The notes under the pieces: model-generated | Told to the model about the DNA's origin: nothing | Databases searched by the model: none | What the model saw: the letters and a program-made list of their open reading frames with translations, nothing else | In this document: one piece after another, positions 1 to 9,331 of the stretch | Position numbering within the stretch: position 1 is the first letter of the stretch | How the letters are laid out: each line of letters opens with the position of its first letter | Source: Actinomycetes bacterium | Lineage (GTDB): Bacteria; Actinomycetota; Acidimicrobiia; Acidimicrobiales; RAAP-2 | DNA length: 64,000 bases | Direction: 5' to 3' | Assembly (NCBI GenBank): GCA_021818265.1 | Contig: JAKAEP010000003.1 | Location: 50,335-114,334, forward strand | Made by a program: the position numbers and the translations under genes

Positions 1-2
1 CC

Positions 3-668
3 GCGGGGCACTGCCTCGGGGTCATCGGGCCCAACGGGGCGGGTAAGTCGACCCTGCTCAACCTCCTGAGCGGGATCCTGCGCCCGAGCGCCGGCACGGT
101 CGAGGTCGCGGGGCGCGACGTCACCGCCCTCGACGCGGTCGCCCGGGCCCGTCTGGGCCTCGGGCGCACCTTCCAGACCTCGAGCCTCTTCGCCACGCTC
201 AGCGTGCTCGAGAACGCGCGCCTCGCCGCGGAGGCCCGCCGGGGCGGCAGCCGCCGGTTCTGGCACCGGCCCCGTTCGACCGACGAGGCCACGCGAGTCG
301 CGCACGACGCGCTAGGGGCCGTCGGCCTCGAGCCCCTCGCCTGGCGGCCGGCGGGCGCGCTCTCCCACGGGGACAAGCGCAAGCTCGAGCTCGCGATCCT
401 CATCGCCTCCGACGCCCGCACGCTCCTGCTCGACGAGCCGATGGCCGGGGTGAACACCGAGGACGTCGAGCCCCTGACCGCGCTGATCGCCGGCCTGGTG
501 CGCGAGGGCCGCACGGTCGTGCTGATCGAGCACCACATGTCGGTCGTCGTCGGCCTGGCCGAGTCGATCGCCGTGCTCGACTCGGGCCGGCTCCTCGCTC
601 ACGGCACGCCCGAGGAGGTCATCGCCAACGACGAGGTCCAGCGGGCCTACCTGGGACAGCCCCTATGA
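3..668 (+). CDS. livG: Branched-chain amino acid-type ABC transporter ATP-binding protein (LivG-like), 5' truncated by window edge
   Basis: Frame open from window start; Walker A GPNGAGKST at the 5' edge, LLLDEPMAGVN Walker B, LivG-type C-terminus; followed by LivF/H/M. Confidence 0.9.
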   Translation, partial: AGHCLGVIGPNGAGKSTLLNLLSGILRPSAGTVEVAGRDVTALDAVARARLGLGRTFQTSSLFATLSVLENARLAAEARRGGSRRFWHRPRSTDEATRVAHDALGAVGLEPLAWRPAGALSHGDKRKLELAILIASDARTLLLDEPMAGVNTEDVEPLTALIAGLVREGRTVVLIEHHMSVVVGLAESIAVLDSGRLLAHGTPEEVIANDEVQRAYLGQPL

Positions 669-1363
669 CCTACGCGGTCGAGCTCGAGGACGTCCACGTG
701 AGCCTCGGGGGCTCCCACGTGCTCCAGGGCGTCTCCTTCCGCGTCCCCACCGGCGGGGTCACGGCCCTCCTCGGGCGCAACGGTGTCGGCAAGACCACGA
801 CGCTGCGCGCGGTTATGGGCCTCGCGCCCCACACGGGCACCGTGCGCGTTCTCGGCCACGACACCGGGGGCCTCGCCGTCCACCGGGTCGCCCGTCTGGG
901 GGTCGGATACGTGCCCGAGGACCGCGACGTCTTCGTCGGCCTCACCGTCGCCGAGAACCTCCGCCTGGCCGAGCGCGTCGAGGCGCCGGCCTACGACGAC
1001 GCGTTCGCCCTCTTCCCCGACCTCGCGGCCCGGCTCCGCCAGCGGGCCGGCTCGCTCTCGGGGGGCCAGCAGCAGATGCTGGCCATCGCGCGGGTCCTGC
1101 TCAACCGGTGGCCCCTGCTCGTCGTCGACGAGCCCTCGAAGGGCCTCGCCCCGAAGCTCGTCGGCGAGGTCGCCGACGCGCTCGCGCGCGTCGCCACCAC
1201 CTCGACCGTGCTGCTCGTCGAGCAGAACCTCGCGGTCGTGCGCCGCCTCGCCGAGCGCGTGGTCGTGCTCGACCACGGCCGGGTCGTCCATGAAGGGCCG
1301 GTCGCCGACCTCGACGACGCCGACCTCGCCCGCCAGCTGCTCGGGGTCGCGGCGGCGCAATGA
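665..1363 (+). CDS. livF: Branched-chain amino acid-type ABC transporter ATP-binding protein (LivF-like)
   Basis: GRNGVGKTTTLRAVMGL, LSGGQQQMLAIAR signature, VVDEPSKGLAP; ATGA overlap with livG. Confidence 0.92.
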   Translation: MTYAVELEDVHVSLGGSHVLQGVSFRVPTGGVTALLGRNGVGKTTTLRAVMGLAPHTGTVRVLGHDTGGLAVHRVARLGVGYVPEDRDVFVGLTVAENLRLAERVEAPAYDDAFALFPDLAARLRQRAGSLSGGQQQMLAIARVLLNRWPLLVVDEPSKGLAPKLVGEVADALARVATTSTVLLVEQNLAVVRRLAERVVVLDHGRVVHEGPVADLDDADLARQLLGVAAAQ

Positions 1364-2265
1364 CGACCTTCCTCTCGCTCACCTTCGCCGGGCTCGCCCT
1401 GGGCGCGGTGTACTTCCTCGCCGCCTCGGGGCTCTCTTTGATCTACGGGCTGATGGACATCCTCAACTTCGCCCACGGGATGTTCATGACCCTCGGCGCC
1501 TACGCCGGCTGGGACCTCGCGACCCACCTGCCCGCGAGCACGCCCTCGGCCCTCACCTTCGCCCTCGAGGTCGTCGCCGCGGTCGCCGGTGGCGCGGTCG
1601 CGGCGCTCCTCACCGAGGTCGTATTCATCCGCCCCCTCTACGGCAAGCCCCTCAGCCAGGTCCTGGTCACGATCGGGCTCGACCTGGCCGTCGTCGCCCT
1701 CCTGCTCGGCGGCTTCGGGGCCAACTCCCTCTCGTTGCCGGTCCCCCTCTGGTTCCTCGAGGCCAGCCACGTTGGTGCGGTCCTGCTGCCCAACGCCGAC
1801 TTCGTCGCGCTGGTCGCGGGCGTTCTCGTGCTGGTCGTGCTCGAGTGGTTCCTGCGGCGAACCCGCTTCGGCATCGTCATCCGGGCTGGCGTGGAGAACC
1901 GCGAGATGGTGAGCGCCCTGGGCGTCGACGTCGGTCGGGCCTTCACGCTCGTCTTCGTCATCGGCGGGGCGATGGCCGGACTCGCCGGGCTGCTCTACAC
2001 CGCCGTCTTCACCGGCGACCTGCTCTCGCCCCTCCAGGGGGACGGCCTCTTGATCTTCGCCTTCATCGTGGTGGTGATCGGCGGCCTCGGCTCGATCCGG
2101 GGGTCGGCGGTGGCCGCCGTCGTCGTCGGCCTGCTCCAGGACTACGCCAACTACTACGGCGGCCAGCACGCCGGCTTCTCCGAGATCGGCAACCTCTCCA
2201 CGGTCCTGCTGCTCGCCCTCGTGCTCGAGGTCCGCCCGCGCGGCCTCTTCGGGCGGGCGACGTGA
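1360..2265 (+). CDS. livH: Branched-chain amino acid-type ABC transporter permease (LivH-like)
   Basis: Hydrophobic; SGLSLIYGLMDILNFAHGMFMTLGAY motif typical of LivH; operon context. Confidence 0.92.
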   Translation: MTTFLSLTFAGLALGAVYFLAASGLSLIYGLMDILNFAHGMFMTLGAYAGWDLATHLPASTPSALTFALEVVAAVAGGAVAALLTEVVFIRPLYGKPLSQVLVTIGLDLAVVALLLGGFGANSLSLPVPLWFLEASHVGAVLLPNADFVALVAGVLVLVVLEWFLRRTRFGIVIRAGVENREMVSALGVDVGRAFTLVFVIGGAMAGLAGLLYTAVFTGDLLSPLQGDGLLIFAFIVVVIGGLGSIRGSAVAAVVVGLLQDYANYYGGQHAGFSEIGNLSTVLLLALVLEVRPRGLFGRAT

Positions 2266-3392
2266 GGGTCCCGCGCCTCGGGCTCGCCGTGGGCGTGGCG
2301 CTCGTGGTCCTGGCCGCCCTCGTCCCCTACCTCGGCCTGCACGTCCCGGCGGTGCTGCCGGGGACCGAGGACGTGCTCAACTCGGCCGGCAACCTCTCGA
2401 TCCTCGCGGTCTGCTTCGTCTTCGGCGCGGTCGCCCTGGGCTACGACGTCCTGTTCGGCTACACGGGGCTGCTCTCGCTCGGGGTGGTGCTGCACTTCGC
2501 CGCGGGCGTCTACGTCTTCGACATCGCCCTCACCGACTGGCACTGGTCGCTCGGGGCGGCCCTCGCGGTGACCCTGGCCGCCGGCCTCGGGCTGGCCCTG
2601 GTGGTGGGCGCGGTCAGCCTGCGGGTCACCGGCATCGCCTTCACCATGGTCACCCTGGCCTTCGCCCAGGCCTTCTACTTCTTGATCCAGGACAACCCCC
2701 ACGGGCTCACCGGCGGCCAGGACGGGCTCGCCCTCTCCACCACCCGGCTCCCGTCGGTCCTCTCGGGGGCCGTCTCGAACACCCGCTCCCTCTACTGGCT
2801 GGCCCTCGCCTTCCTCGTCGTCGCCGGGGCCGTCGTGTGGGTCTTCATCGAGTCCTCCGTCGGCCACGTGCTCGTCGCGGTGCGCGACAACGAGGCCCGC
2901 GCCGAGGTGCTCGGGGTGCGACCCTTCGGCTTCAAGCTCGCCGCCTACACGCTCTCGTCCCTCGTGGCGACGGGGGCCGGGGTCGTCTACCTGCTCCTCA
3001 TCGGCACGGCCGTCCCCGACGCGGTGGCGACCACCACCTTGACCCTGTCGATCGTGGTGATGGTGATGCTCGGGGGCGCGGCCTCGCGCGGGGGCGCCGT
3101 CACCGGCGGCATCCTCTACTGGTACCTCGAGTCCCTCCTCGTCAAGGTCTCGGGCCAGCCCTCCTTCGCCGGCCTGCCGGCCGTGGTGCGCGTCCCGCTC
3201 TCCCAGCCCCAGTTCCTGCTCGGGGCGGTCTTCATCCTCTTCGTGTTCTTCGTCCCCGGCGGGCTCGCCGGGGCGGTCGCCCGGCTGCGCGCCCGACGCG
3301 CCGGCGGGCTCCCCGGTCCTAGCCAGCCGGTGACGGCGCACTCGGTCCTCGCCCGGCTCGTCCCCTCGAGAAGCGACAAGGAGGCATCGTGA
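2262..3392 (+). CDS. livM: Branched-chain amino acid-type ABC transporter permease (LivM-like)
   Basis: GTG start at 2262 overlapping livH stop (GTGA); FGYTGLLSLGVVLHFAAGVY and RDNEARAEVLGVRPFGFKLAAY motifs; the longer 783..3392 ORF is an out-of-frame extension. Confidence 0.9.
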   Translation: MRVPRLGLAVGVALVVLAALVPYLGLHVPAVLPGTEDVLNSAGNLSILAVCFVFGAVALGYDVLFGYTGLLSLGVVLHFAAGVYVFDIALTDWHWSLGAALAVTLAAGLGLALVVGAVSLRVTGIAFTMVTLAFAQAFYFLIQDNPHGLTGGQDGLALSTTRLPSVLSGAVSNTRSLYWLALAFLVVAGAVVWVFIESSVGHVLVAVRDNEARAEVLGVRPFGFKLAAYTLSSLVATGAGVVYLLLIGTAVPDAVATTTLTLSIVVMVMLGGAASRGGAVTGGILYWYLESLLVKVSGQPSFAGLPAVVRVPLSQPQFLLGAVFILFVFFVPGGLAGAVARLRARRAGGLPGPSQPVTAHSVLARLVPSRSDKEAS

Positions 3393-4174
3393 CCCTCACC
3401 GGCCGACACGCGCTCGTGACCGGCTCGACCAGCGGGATCGGCTGGGGCGTCGCGAGGGCCCTGGCCCACGCCGGGGCCGACGTGATGCTGAACGGCTTCG
3501 GCGACCCCGGGGAGATCGACGGGCGCCGTCGCGCGCTCGCCGAGGAGTTCGGGGTCGCCGTCGCCTACGACCCGGCCGACCTCTCGAGCGCCGAGGGCGT
3601 GGCCGGCCTCGTCGAGCGCACCCAATCGGCCTTCGGCTCGCTCGACGTGCTCGTGAACAACGCCGGCATCCAGCACGTGGCGCCCCTCGAGGAGTTCCCC
3701 GTCGAGCGCTGGGACGCGGTGATCGCCCTCAACCTGTCGGCGGTCTTCCACGGGATGCGCTGTGCGATCCCCCAGATGCGCGAGCGCGGCTGGGGACGCA
3801 TCGTCAACATCGCCTCGGCCCACGGGCTGGTGGCGAGCACCCAGAAGGTCGCCTACGTCGCCGCCAAGCACGGTGTCCTCGGTGCCACCAAGGTCGCCGC
3901 GCTCGAGCTCGCCAACACCGGGGTCACGGTGAACGCCGTCTGCCCGGGCTGGGTCCTCACCCCCCTCGTCGAGCGCCAGATCGCCGACCGCGCGGCGGCG
4001 AACGGCACCTCGGTGGCCGAGGAGTCGGTCGCCCTGCTCTCCGAGAAGCAGCCGATGCACCTCTTCACCACGCCCGAGCAGATCGGCGACCTGGTCGTCT
4101 TCCTGTGCTCGGACGCCGCGGCGACCATGACCGGCGCGCCCGTGTCGATCGACGGGGGCTGGACCGCCCAGTGA
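3389..4174 (+). CDS. SDR family oxidoreductase, 3-hydroxybutyrate dehydrogenase-like
   Basis: TGSTSGIGWG Rossmann motif, NNAGIQHVAPLEEFP, YVAAKHG active site, VCPGWVLTPLVERQI as in D-3-hydroxybutyrate dehydrogenases; GTGA overlap with livM. Confidence 0.85.
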   Translation: MTLTGRHALVTGSTSGIGWGVARALAHAGADVMLNGFGDPGEIDGRRRALAEEFGVAVAYDPADLSSAEGVAGLVERTQSAFGSLDVLVNNAGIQHVAPLEEFPVERWDAVIALNLSAVFHGMRCAIPQMRERGWGRIVNIASAHGLVASTQKVAYVAAKHGVLGATKVAALELANTGVTVNAVCPGWVLTPLVERQIADRAAANGTSVAEESVALLSEKQPMHLFTTPEQIGDLVVFLCSDAAATMTGAPVSIDGGWTAQ

Positions 4175-4205
4175 TCGCCCGACGCCGCGCCCGCGCCGAG
4201 CGCGG

Positions 4206-4715
4206 TCAGCCCCGGCGCCAGAGCTCGTAGCCGTCAGCCTCGCCCACCGTCACGAACCCGAGCCGAGCGAGCACCCGGGCCGAGGCCCGGTTGTCGGGGT
4301 CCGTGCGCGCGGTGAGCGCGCTTACGCCCACTTGCGCCTCGGCCCACGCGCAGAGCCTCCCCACGGCCTCGGTGGCGTAGCCCCGCCCGCGCCAGTCGGG
4401 CGCGAGGGCGTAGCCGATCTCGAGCGTGCCCGCCGGGTCGGGCGGTCCGTGGAAGCCGACGTCGCCGATCAGGGTGCGCGCGGACTCCTCGATCACGACC
4501 CACACGCCAAAGCGCGGGTCGGCCTCGAGACCGGGGATCCCCTCGGCGAACCTCTGGCGCACGGGGGGCGCGGGCCACTCGGGGGCACTCGCGAGCCCGA
4601 GCCGCTCCGCCAGAGCCGCGGGGTCGCGACCGAGGGCCGATATCTCGTCGCGTGTCAGGGCCCGGAGAGAGACCCGCTCGGCCGAGAGCTCCGACGGGTG
4701 CCCTGCCACCGTCAC
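4206..4715 (-). CDS. GNAT family N-acetyltransferase
   Basis: RimJ/RimL-like pattern: IGDVGFHGPPDPAGTLEIGYALAPDWRGRGYATEAV...NRASARVLARLGF. Confidence 0.85.
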   Translation of the reverse strand: MTVAGHPSELSAERVSLRALTRDEISALGRDPAALAERLGLASAPEWPAPPVRQRFAEGIPGLEADPRFGVWVVIEESARTLIGDVGFHGPPDPAGTLEIGYALAPDWRGRGYATEAVGRLCAWAEAQVGVSALTARTDPDNRASARVLARLGFVTVGEADGYELWRRG

Positions 4716-6005
4716 CTACAGGAAGGGGAGGTACTCGCGCAGCTCCCAGTCGGTCGTCGCCGCGCAGTAGCGCTCCCACTCCGAGCGCTTCACCGCGAGG
4801 TGCTGGGCCACGAGCTCCGCGCCCACCGCCTCGACCAGGTCGGCGTCGGCCTCGAGCTCGTTGAGCGCGTCGTGGAGCGAGTGGGGCACCCCCACCGTCG
4901 CCTCGATGGTGTCGAGGCCGTTGCCCGCCTCGGGCGGCCCGGGGTCGACACCTTGGAGGACGCCCAGTCGCGCCGCCTGCAAGACGGCGGCGATCGCCGT
5001 GTGCACGACGGCGGCCCCGTCACTCAGGCGGTGCTCGAGGCGGGTGCCCTCGCCCCTCGCCCCGGGGACCCGGATCGTCGCACCGCGGTGGTCGTAGCCC
5101 CAGTTGGCCCAGAAGCCCGAGAGCGACGCGGGCCGCAGCCGCTTGTAGGCGTTCACCGTGGGGGCGCACAGCCCGGCGAGAGCGCGGTGGTGCTCGAGCA
5201 GGCCACCGATCGCGTGGTGCGCACGCGTCGAGAGCCCGTCGGCGGACGCCGCGTCGGCGAAGGCGTTGTGGCCCTCGTCGTCGCGCAGCGAGAAGTTCAC
5301 GTGCAGCCCCGACCCGCCGCGGTCGCTCAGCGGCTTGCCCATGAAGGTGAGCAGCAACCCGAAGCGGTGGGCCACCTCGCGGGCGAGCACCTTGAACAAG
5401 AAGGCGTCGTCGGCGGCGCGCAGGGCGTCGCTGTAGCGCAGGGTGAACTCGAACTGGGGCGAGTCGTACTCGGAGTTGACCGACTCGAGCGGCAGCCCCG
5501 CCTCGGCGCAGGCCGACCAGATGGCGTCGATGAGCCCGTCGGGGTCGACCGCCGGCCCGGTGCCGTAGACGTAGGCCCCCGGCGTGTCACGGGGCCGCCA
5601 CCCCCCCTGGCCGTCGGGGGCGAAGACGAACGCCTCGAACTCGATGCCGACGTAGGGCGCCAGACCTATCGCGCGCCAGTCCCCGACCGCCTTGGTGAGG
5701 GCGGCCCGGGGCGACACGGCGAGCGGGGCGCCGTCGCGCGTGAGCTGGGCCACCACCACGCGGGTCCGCGGCTCCCACGACGGGCGCAGGTCGGCCTCGT
5801 CGAAGGCGGCCTCGAAGTCCGGGAGTCCCTCGTTCCATCCGCTCCCGGGGGTGTAGGGGGTCATCGTCCGGTCGTAGGCGAGGGCCCAGGTGCCCGTGCA
5901 GTGACGGGCCCCCTCCGCGACCATGTCCGCGGGGATGTACTTGCCCCGCGCGAGGCCGAGGTGGTCGGGCCACAGGACCCGCACGCGATCGAAGTCTGCC
6001 GCCAT
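4716..6005 (-). CDS. Glutamine synthetase-like (GlnA/PuuA superfamily) ligase
   Basis: VGIEFEAFVF, SGLHVNFSL, NAYKRLRPASLSGFWANWGYDHRGATIRVPG motifs; ATG at 6005 preferred over upstream start. Confidence 0.85.
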   Translation of the reverse strand: MAADFDRVRVLWPDHLGLARGKYIPADMVAEGARHCTGTWALAYDRTMTPYTPGSGWNEGLPDFEAAFDEADLRPSWEPRTRVVVAQLTRDGAPLAVSPRAALTKAVGDWRAIGLAPYVGIEFEAFVFAPDGQGGWRPRDTPGAYVYGTGPAVDPDGLIDAIWSACAEAGLPLESVNSEYDSPQFEFTLRYSDALRAADDAFLFKVLAREVAHRFGLLLTFMGKPLSDRGGSGLHVNFSLRDDEGHNAFADAASADGLSTRAHHAIGGLLEHHRALAGLCAPTVNAYKRLRPASLSGFWANWGYDHRGATIRVPGARGEGTRLEHRLSDGAAVVHTAIAAVLQAARLGVLQGVDPGPPEAGNGLDTIEATVGVPHSLHDALNELEADADLVEAVGAELVAQHLAVKRSEWERYCAATTDWELREYLPFL

Positions 6006-6103
6006 CACGCCTCCTCGAGGGACGGGGCGAACGTAGCACGCCGTTACGGGCGCGGTTTGTAGTGTGGGGGAATCATTCGTACGCAAACGACCTCGGAGGG
6101 CCG

Positions 6104-6997
6104 GTGGAGTTCCGACGCATCCTGCTGGAGGGCAACGCGGTCGAGGTGATCTGCGAGGGCGCGACCCTCGTGGCGGCCGACGGGCGCCGCGTCGAGGCCG
6201 CGACCGCCGTGCACCTGCCCCCGGTGACGCCGACGAAGATCCTGTGCTGCCACCTCAACCACGTGTCGCGCGTGCGCGAGTTCGGGGTCGGCCTGCCTCC
6301 GGCGCCCACCTGGTTCCAGAAGCCCGTCTCGGCGCTCAACGCCCACGGGGGGGCGGTCGTGCGGCCCGCGAACTGCCACTACCTCAACTACGAGGGCGAG
6401 GTGGCGATCGTCATCGGCCGGACCGCGCGCAACATCGCCCTGGCCGACGCCGCCCACTACATCTACGGCTACACGGTCGCCAACGACTTCGGCCTGCACG
6501 ACTTCCGCGACACCGACGCCGGTTCCATGCTGCGGGTCAAGGGCGCCGACACCCTCTGTCCGATCGGGCCGGGCGTCGTCACCGACTGGTCGTTCGCGGG
6601 CAAGGCCCTGCGCACCGCCGTGAACGGTGAGGTCCGCCAGGACGGCTCGACCGACGAGATGGCCTGGGACATGCACTACCTGGTGACCGACCTCGCCCGG
6701 CTGATCACGCTTGTGCCGGGCGACGTCATCTTGACCGGCACGCCGGCTCGCTCGCGGCCCGTCGCGCCCGGGGACGTGGTCACCGTCGAGGTCGAGGGCC
6801 TGGGCGCCCTCACCAACCACGTCGTGGCCGGCCCCGAGCCCGTGAGCGACGAGGTCGGCGCCCAGCCGACCGCCACCGAGGAGGTGCTCTCCACCGCGCT
6901 CGGCGGCGACTGGCCCCTGCGCGGACAGCGCCGTCCCGTCGCGACGGACCGCTCCCAGCTCCCCTACCCCCGCGTGCGACCCCGGTTCGAGGCGTGA
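6104..6997 (+). CDS. Fumarylacetoacetate hydrolase family protein (HpaG-like isomerase/decarboxylase)
   Basis: KPVSALNAHGG...NYEGEVAIVIGRTARN, YTVANDFGLHDFRDTDAGSMLRVKGADTLCPIGP; likely GTG start at 6104. Confidence 0.85.
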   Translation: MEFRRILLEGNAVEVICEGATLVAADGRRVEAATAVHLPPVTPTKILCCHLNHVSRVREFGVGLPPAPTWFQKPVSALNAHGGAVVRPANCHYLNYEGEVAIVIGRTARNIALADAAHYIYGYTVANDFGLHDFRDTDAGSMLRVKGADTLCPIGPGVVTDWSFAGKALRTAVNGEVRQDGSTDEMAWDMHYLVTDLARLITLVPGDVILTGTPARSRPVAPGDVVTVEVEGLGALTNHVVAGPEPVSDEVGAQPTATEEVLSTALGGDWPLRGQRRPVATDRSQLPYPRVRPRFEA

Positions 6998-8457
6998 GCG
7001 CCCGGGCTGACGTCGCGGGCGTCCCGGTCGCCACGGGCCACTTCATCGCCAACGAGCGCGTCGACTCGGCCGCCACCTTCACCGACCGCAGCCCCCTCGA
7101 CTGGTCGCTCGCCCTCGCCGAGGTGTCGCGCGGGTCGGCCGCCGACGCGTCGGCGGCCGTCGGCGCCGCGGCCGACGCGTTCCCCGCCTGGGCCGCCCTC
7201 GCACCGGCCGAACGCGGCGCCTACCTTCACCGCCTGGCCGACCTGATCGACGCGAACGTCGAGCGCCTCGCCCGGGTCGAGTGCCTCGACATGGCCATGC
7301 TCGAAGAGAGCCTCCGGCTGCGGGTCATCGGACGCGGCGCGCGCAACTTTCGCGCCTACGCCGACCTGGCCGCCGGCTACGAGGGCCGTTCCTGGTCCTC
7401 CAACGGCACCGAGAACCACGTCCAGCGCATGCCCGCCGGTCCCACCGTCGTGATCACGCCCTGGAACGCCCCTTTCATGCTCTCGACCTGGAAGTGCGCG
7501 CCCGCCCTCGCGGCCGGCAACACCGTCATCTTGAAGCCGGCCGAGTGGTCGCCGCTGTCGTGCTCGCTGCTCATGGACCTCGTCGCCGAGGCGGGCCTCC
7601 CGCCCGGGGTGTTCAACCTGGTCCAGGGCATCGGCGAGGAGGTCGGCGCGGCTCTGGTGGCTGATCCAGGCGTCCGGCGGATCTCCTTCACCGGCTCGCC
7701 CGAGACGGGCCGTGCCATCGGGCTCGCCGCGGCGGCCAACCTCGTGCCCTTCACGGCCGAGCTCGGGGGCAAGGGCCCCTTCGTCGTCTTCGCCGACGCC
7801 GACCTCGACCTCGCGGTCGATCGGGCCGCCGTGATGTACGACGACGCGGGCCAGGTCTGCCTCGCCGGGACCCGGCTCCTCGTCGAGGCCCCGGTCTACG
7901 ACGAGTTCCGCGACCGGCTCGTCGAGCGGGCCCGGGCCCACGTGCTCGGCGACAGCCGCGACCCCGCCACCACCGTCTCGCCCCTCATCCACCCCGACCA
8001 CCTGGCCCGAGTCGAGGGCTTCGTCGAGCGGGCCCGGGCCGAGGGCCACCGGGTCCTCACGGGGGGCCGGCGCTGGCGTGACGACGGCCTGTGGTACGAG
8101 CCGACGGTGATCGAGCCCCTGGACAACGGCGCCGAGATCGTCCAGCGCGAGGTCTTCGGCCCGGTGCTCACCCTGCAGCGCTTCTCCGGCGAGGCCGAGG
8201 CCGTCGCCCTCGCCAACTCGACCCGCTACGGCCTCTCGGCCATGGTCTTCACCCAAGACCGCGCCCGGGCCGACCGGGTGGGGGCGCGCGTGAGGGCCGG
8301 GACGGTCTGGGTGAACTGCTTCTTGGTCCGTGACCTCACGGCGCCCTTCGGCGGCACCGGCATCTCGGGAATCGGGCGCGAGGGCGGCGACTACGCCCTC
8401 GACTTCTACAGCGACCTGAAGACCTACCAGGTGAAGGAGGGGACCACCCATGGGTGA
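6994..8457 (+). CDS. Aldehyde dehydrogenase, 5-carboxymethyl-2-hydroxymuconate semialdehyde dehydrogenase-like (HpaE-type)
   Basis: ITPWNAPFMLSTWKCAPALAAGNTVILKPAEWSP, FTGSPETGR, ELGGKGPFVVFADADLD, GQVCLAGTR; in a cluster with hpaD/hpaG-like genes. Confidence 0.85.
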   Translation: MSARADVAGVPVATGHFIANERVDSAATFTDRSPLDWSLALAEVSRGSAADASAAVGAAADAFPAWAALAPAERGAYLHRLADLIDANVERLARVECLDMAMLEESLRLRVIGRGARNFRAYADLAAGYEGRSWSSNGTENHVQRMPAGPTVVITPWNAPFMLSTWKCAPALAAGNTVILKPAEWSPLSCSLLMDLVAEAGLPPGVFNLVQGIGEEVGAALVADPGVRRISFTGSPETGRAIGLAAAANLVPFTAELGGKGPFVVFADADLDLAVDRAAVMYDDAGQVCLAGTRLLVEAPVYDEFRDRLVERARAHVLGDSRDPATTVSPLIHPDHLARVEGFVERARAEGHRVLTGGRRWRDDGLWYEPTVIEPLDNGAEIVQREVFGPVLTLQRFSGEAEAVALANSTRYGLSAMVFTQDRARADRVGARVRAGTVWVNCFLVRDLTAPFGGTGISGIGREGGDYALDFYSDLKTYQVKEGTTHG

Positions 8458-9331
8458 GATCGTCGGGGCGGGCCTCTTGGCCCACGTGCCCACCATCGTC
8501 CTGCCCGACGAGGAGCGCCGGGCCCTCAACCGCGGCCGCGAGAGCACGCTCTTCTCGGGCCTTCACCGGCTGCGCCAGGAGGTCTTCGACGTGCTGGCAC
8601 CCGACCTCGTCGTGGTCTTCGACAGCCACTGGTTCACCACCGTCGAGTTCGTCGTGACCGCGGCCGAGCGGCGCCACGGGTTCTTCACCTCCGAGGAGCT
8701 GCCCCGGGGGATGTCGAGCGTGCCCTACGACGTGAAGGGCGACCCCGCCTTCGCGAAGCTCGTCGGCGAGGTCGCCCTCGCCACGCCCGAGTGCTGGATC
8801 ACCCCCATCGACAACGAGCACCTGCCCATCACCTACGCCACGACGAACTTCCTGGGCTTCCTCCAGGGCGACGAGGCCTGGGTCTCGGTCAGCGTCTGCC
8901 AGACGGCCGAACCCGAGGACTTCGCCACCGTCGGTCGGGTCGTCCGCGAGGCCGTGGACCAGAGCGACCGGCGCGTCGTGCTCATCGCCTCCGGGGCCCT
9001 CAGCCACACGTTCCACCCCCTGCGGCGCCTGCGCGACCACGAGGCGGCCGACGAGGAGCACATCTACTCCGATGCGGCGCGCGAGTGGGACCACCGGGTC
9101 ATCGAGGCCTTCGAGCGCGGCGACCACGCCTTCGTCGTCGACCACCTCGCCGACTTCGCCGCCGTCAAGCCCGAGGGGCGCTTCGGCCACTACCAGATGA
9201 TGGTCGCGGCGCTCGGCGGGCGCGACTGCGTGGCCCCGGGCCGGCTCTACTCGGACTACGAGAACGCGATCGGGACCGGGCAGGTCCACGTCTGGTTCGA
9301 CCGCCCGGCGAACGGCTGGGCGCGCCCGTGA
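8450..9331 (+). CDS. Class III extradiol ring-cleavage dioxygenase, 3,4-dihydroxyphenylacetate 2,3-dioxygenase-like (HpaD/HpcB type)
   Basis: HVPTIVLPDE, VVFDSHWFTTVEFVV...FTSEELPRGM, IASGALSHTFHPLR, C-terminal GTGQVHVWF matching E. coli HpaD-type enzymes. Confidence 0.85.
   Translation: MGEIVGAGLLAHVPTIVLPDEERRALNRGRESTLFSGLHRLRQEVFDVLAPDLVVVFDSHWFTTVEFVVTAAERRHGFFTSEELPRGMSSVPYDVKGDPAFAKLVGEVALATPECWITPIDNEHLPITYATTNFLGFLQGDEAWVSVSVCQTAEPEDFATVGRVVREAVDQSDRRVVLIASGALSHTFHPLRRLRDHEAADEEHIYSDAAREWDHRVIEAFERGDHAFVVDHLADFAAVKPEGRFGHYQMMVAALGGRDCVAPGRLYSDYENAIGTGQVHVWFDRPANGWARP

Noticed and set aside
783-3392. 869-aa + strand ORF
   Set aside because: Only the part from GTG 2262 is coding (LivM); upstream portion overlaps LivF/LivH out of frame and is low-complexity R/P/S-rich
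4332-6062. 576-aa + strand ORF antisense to GNAT and GS-like genes
   Set aside because: High-GC shadow ORF, no domain signal, sense genes have clear motifs
6060-6104. CGTACG-centred partial dyad upstream of the HpaG-like gene
   Set aside because: Symmetry breaks outside the 6-bp core; insufficient to call an operator
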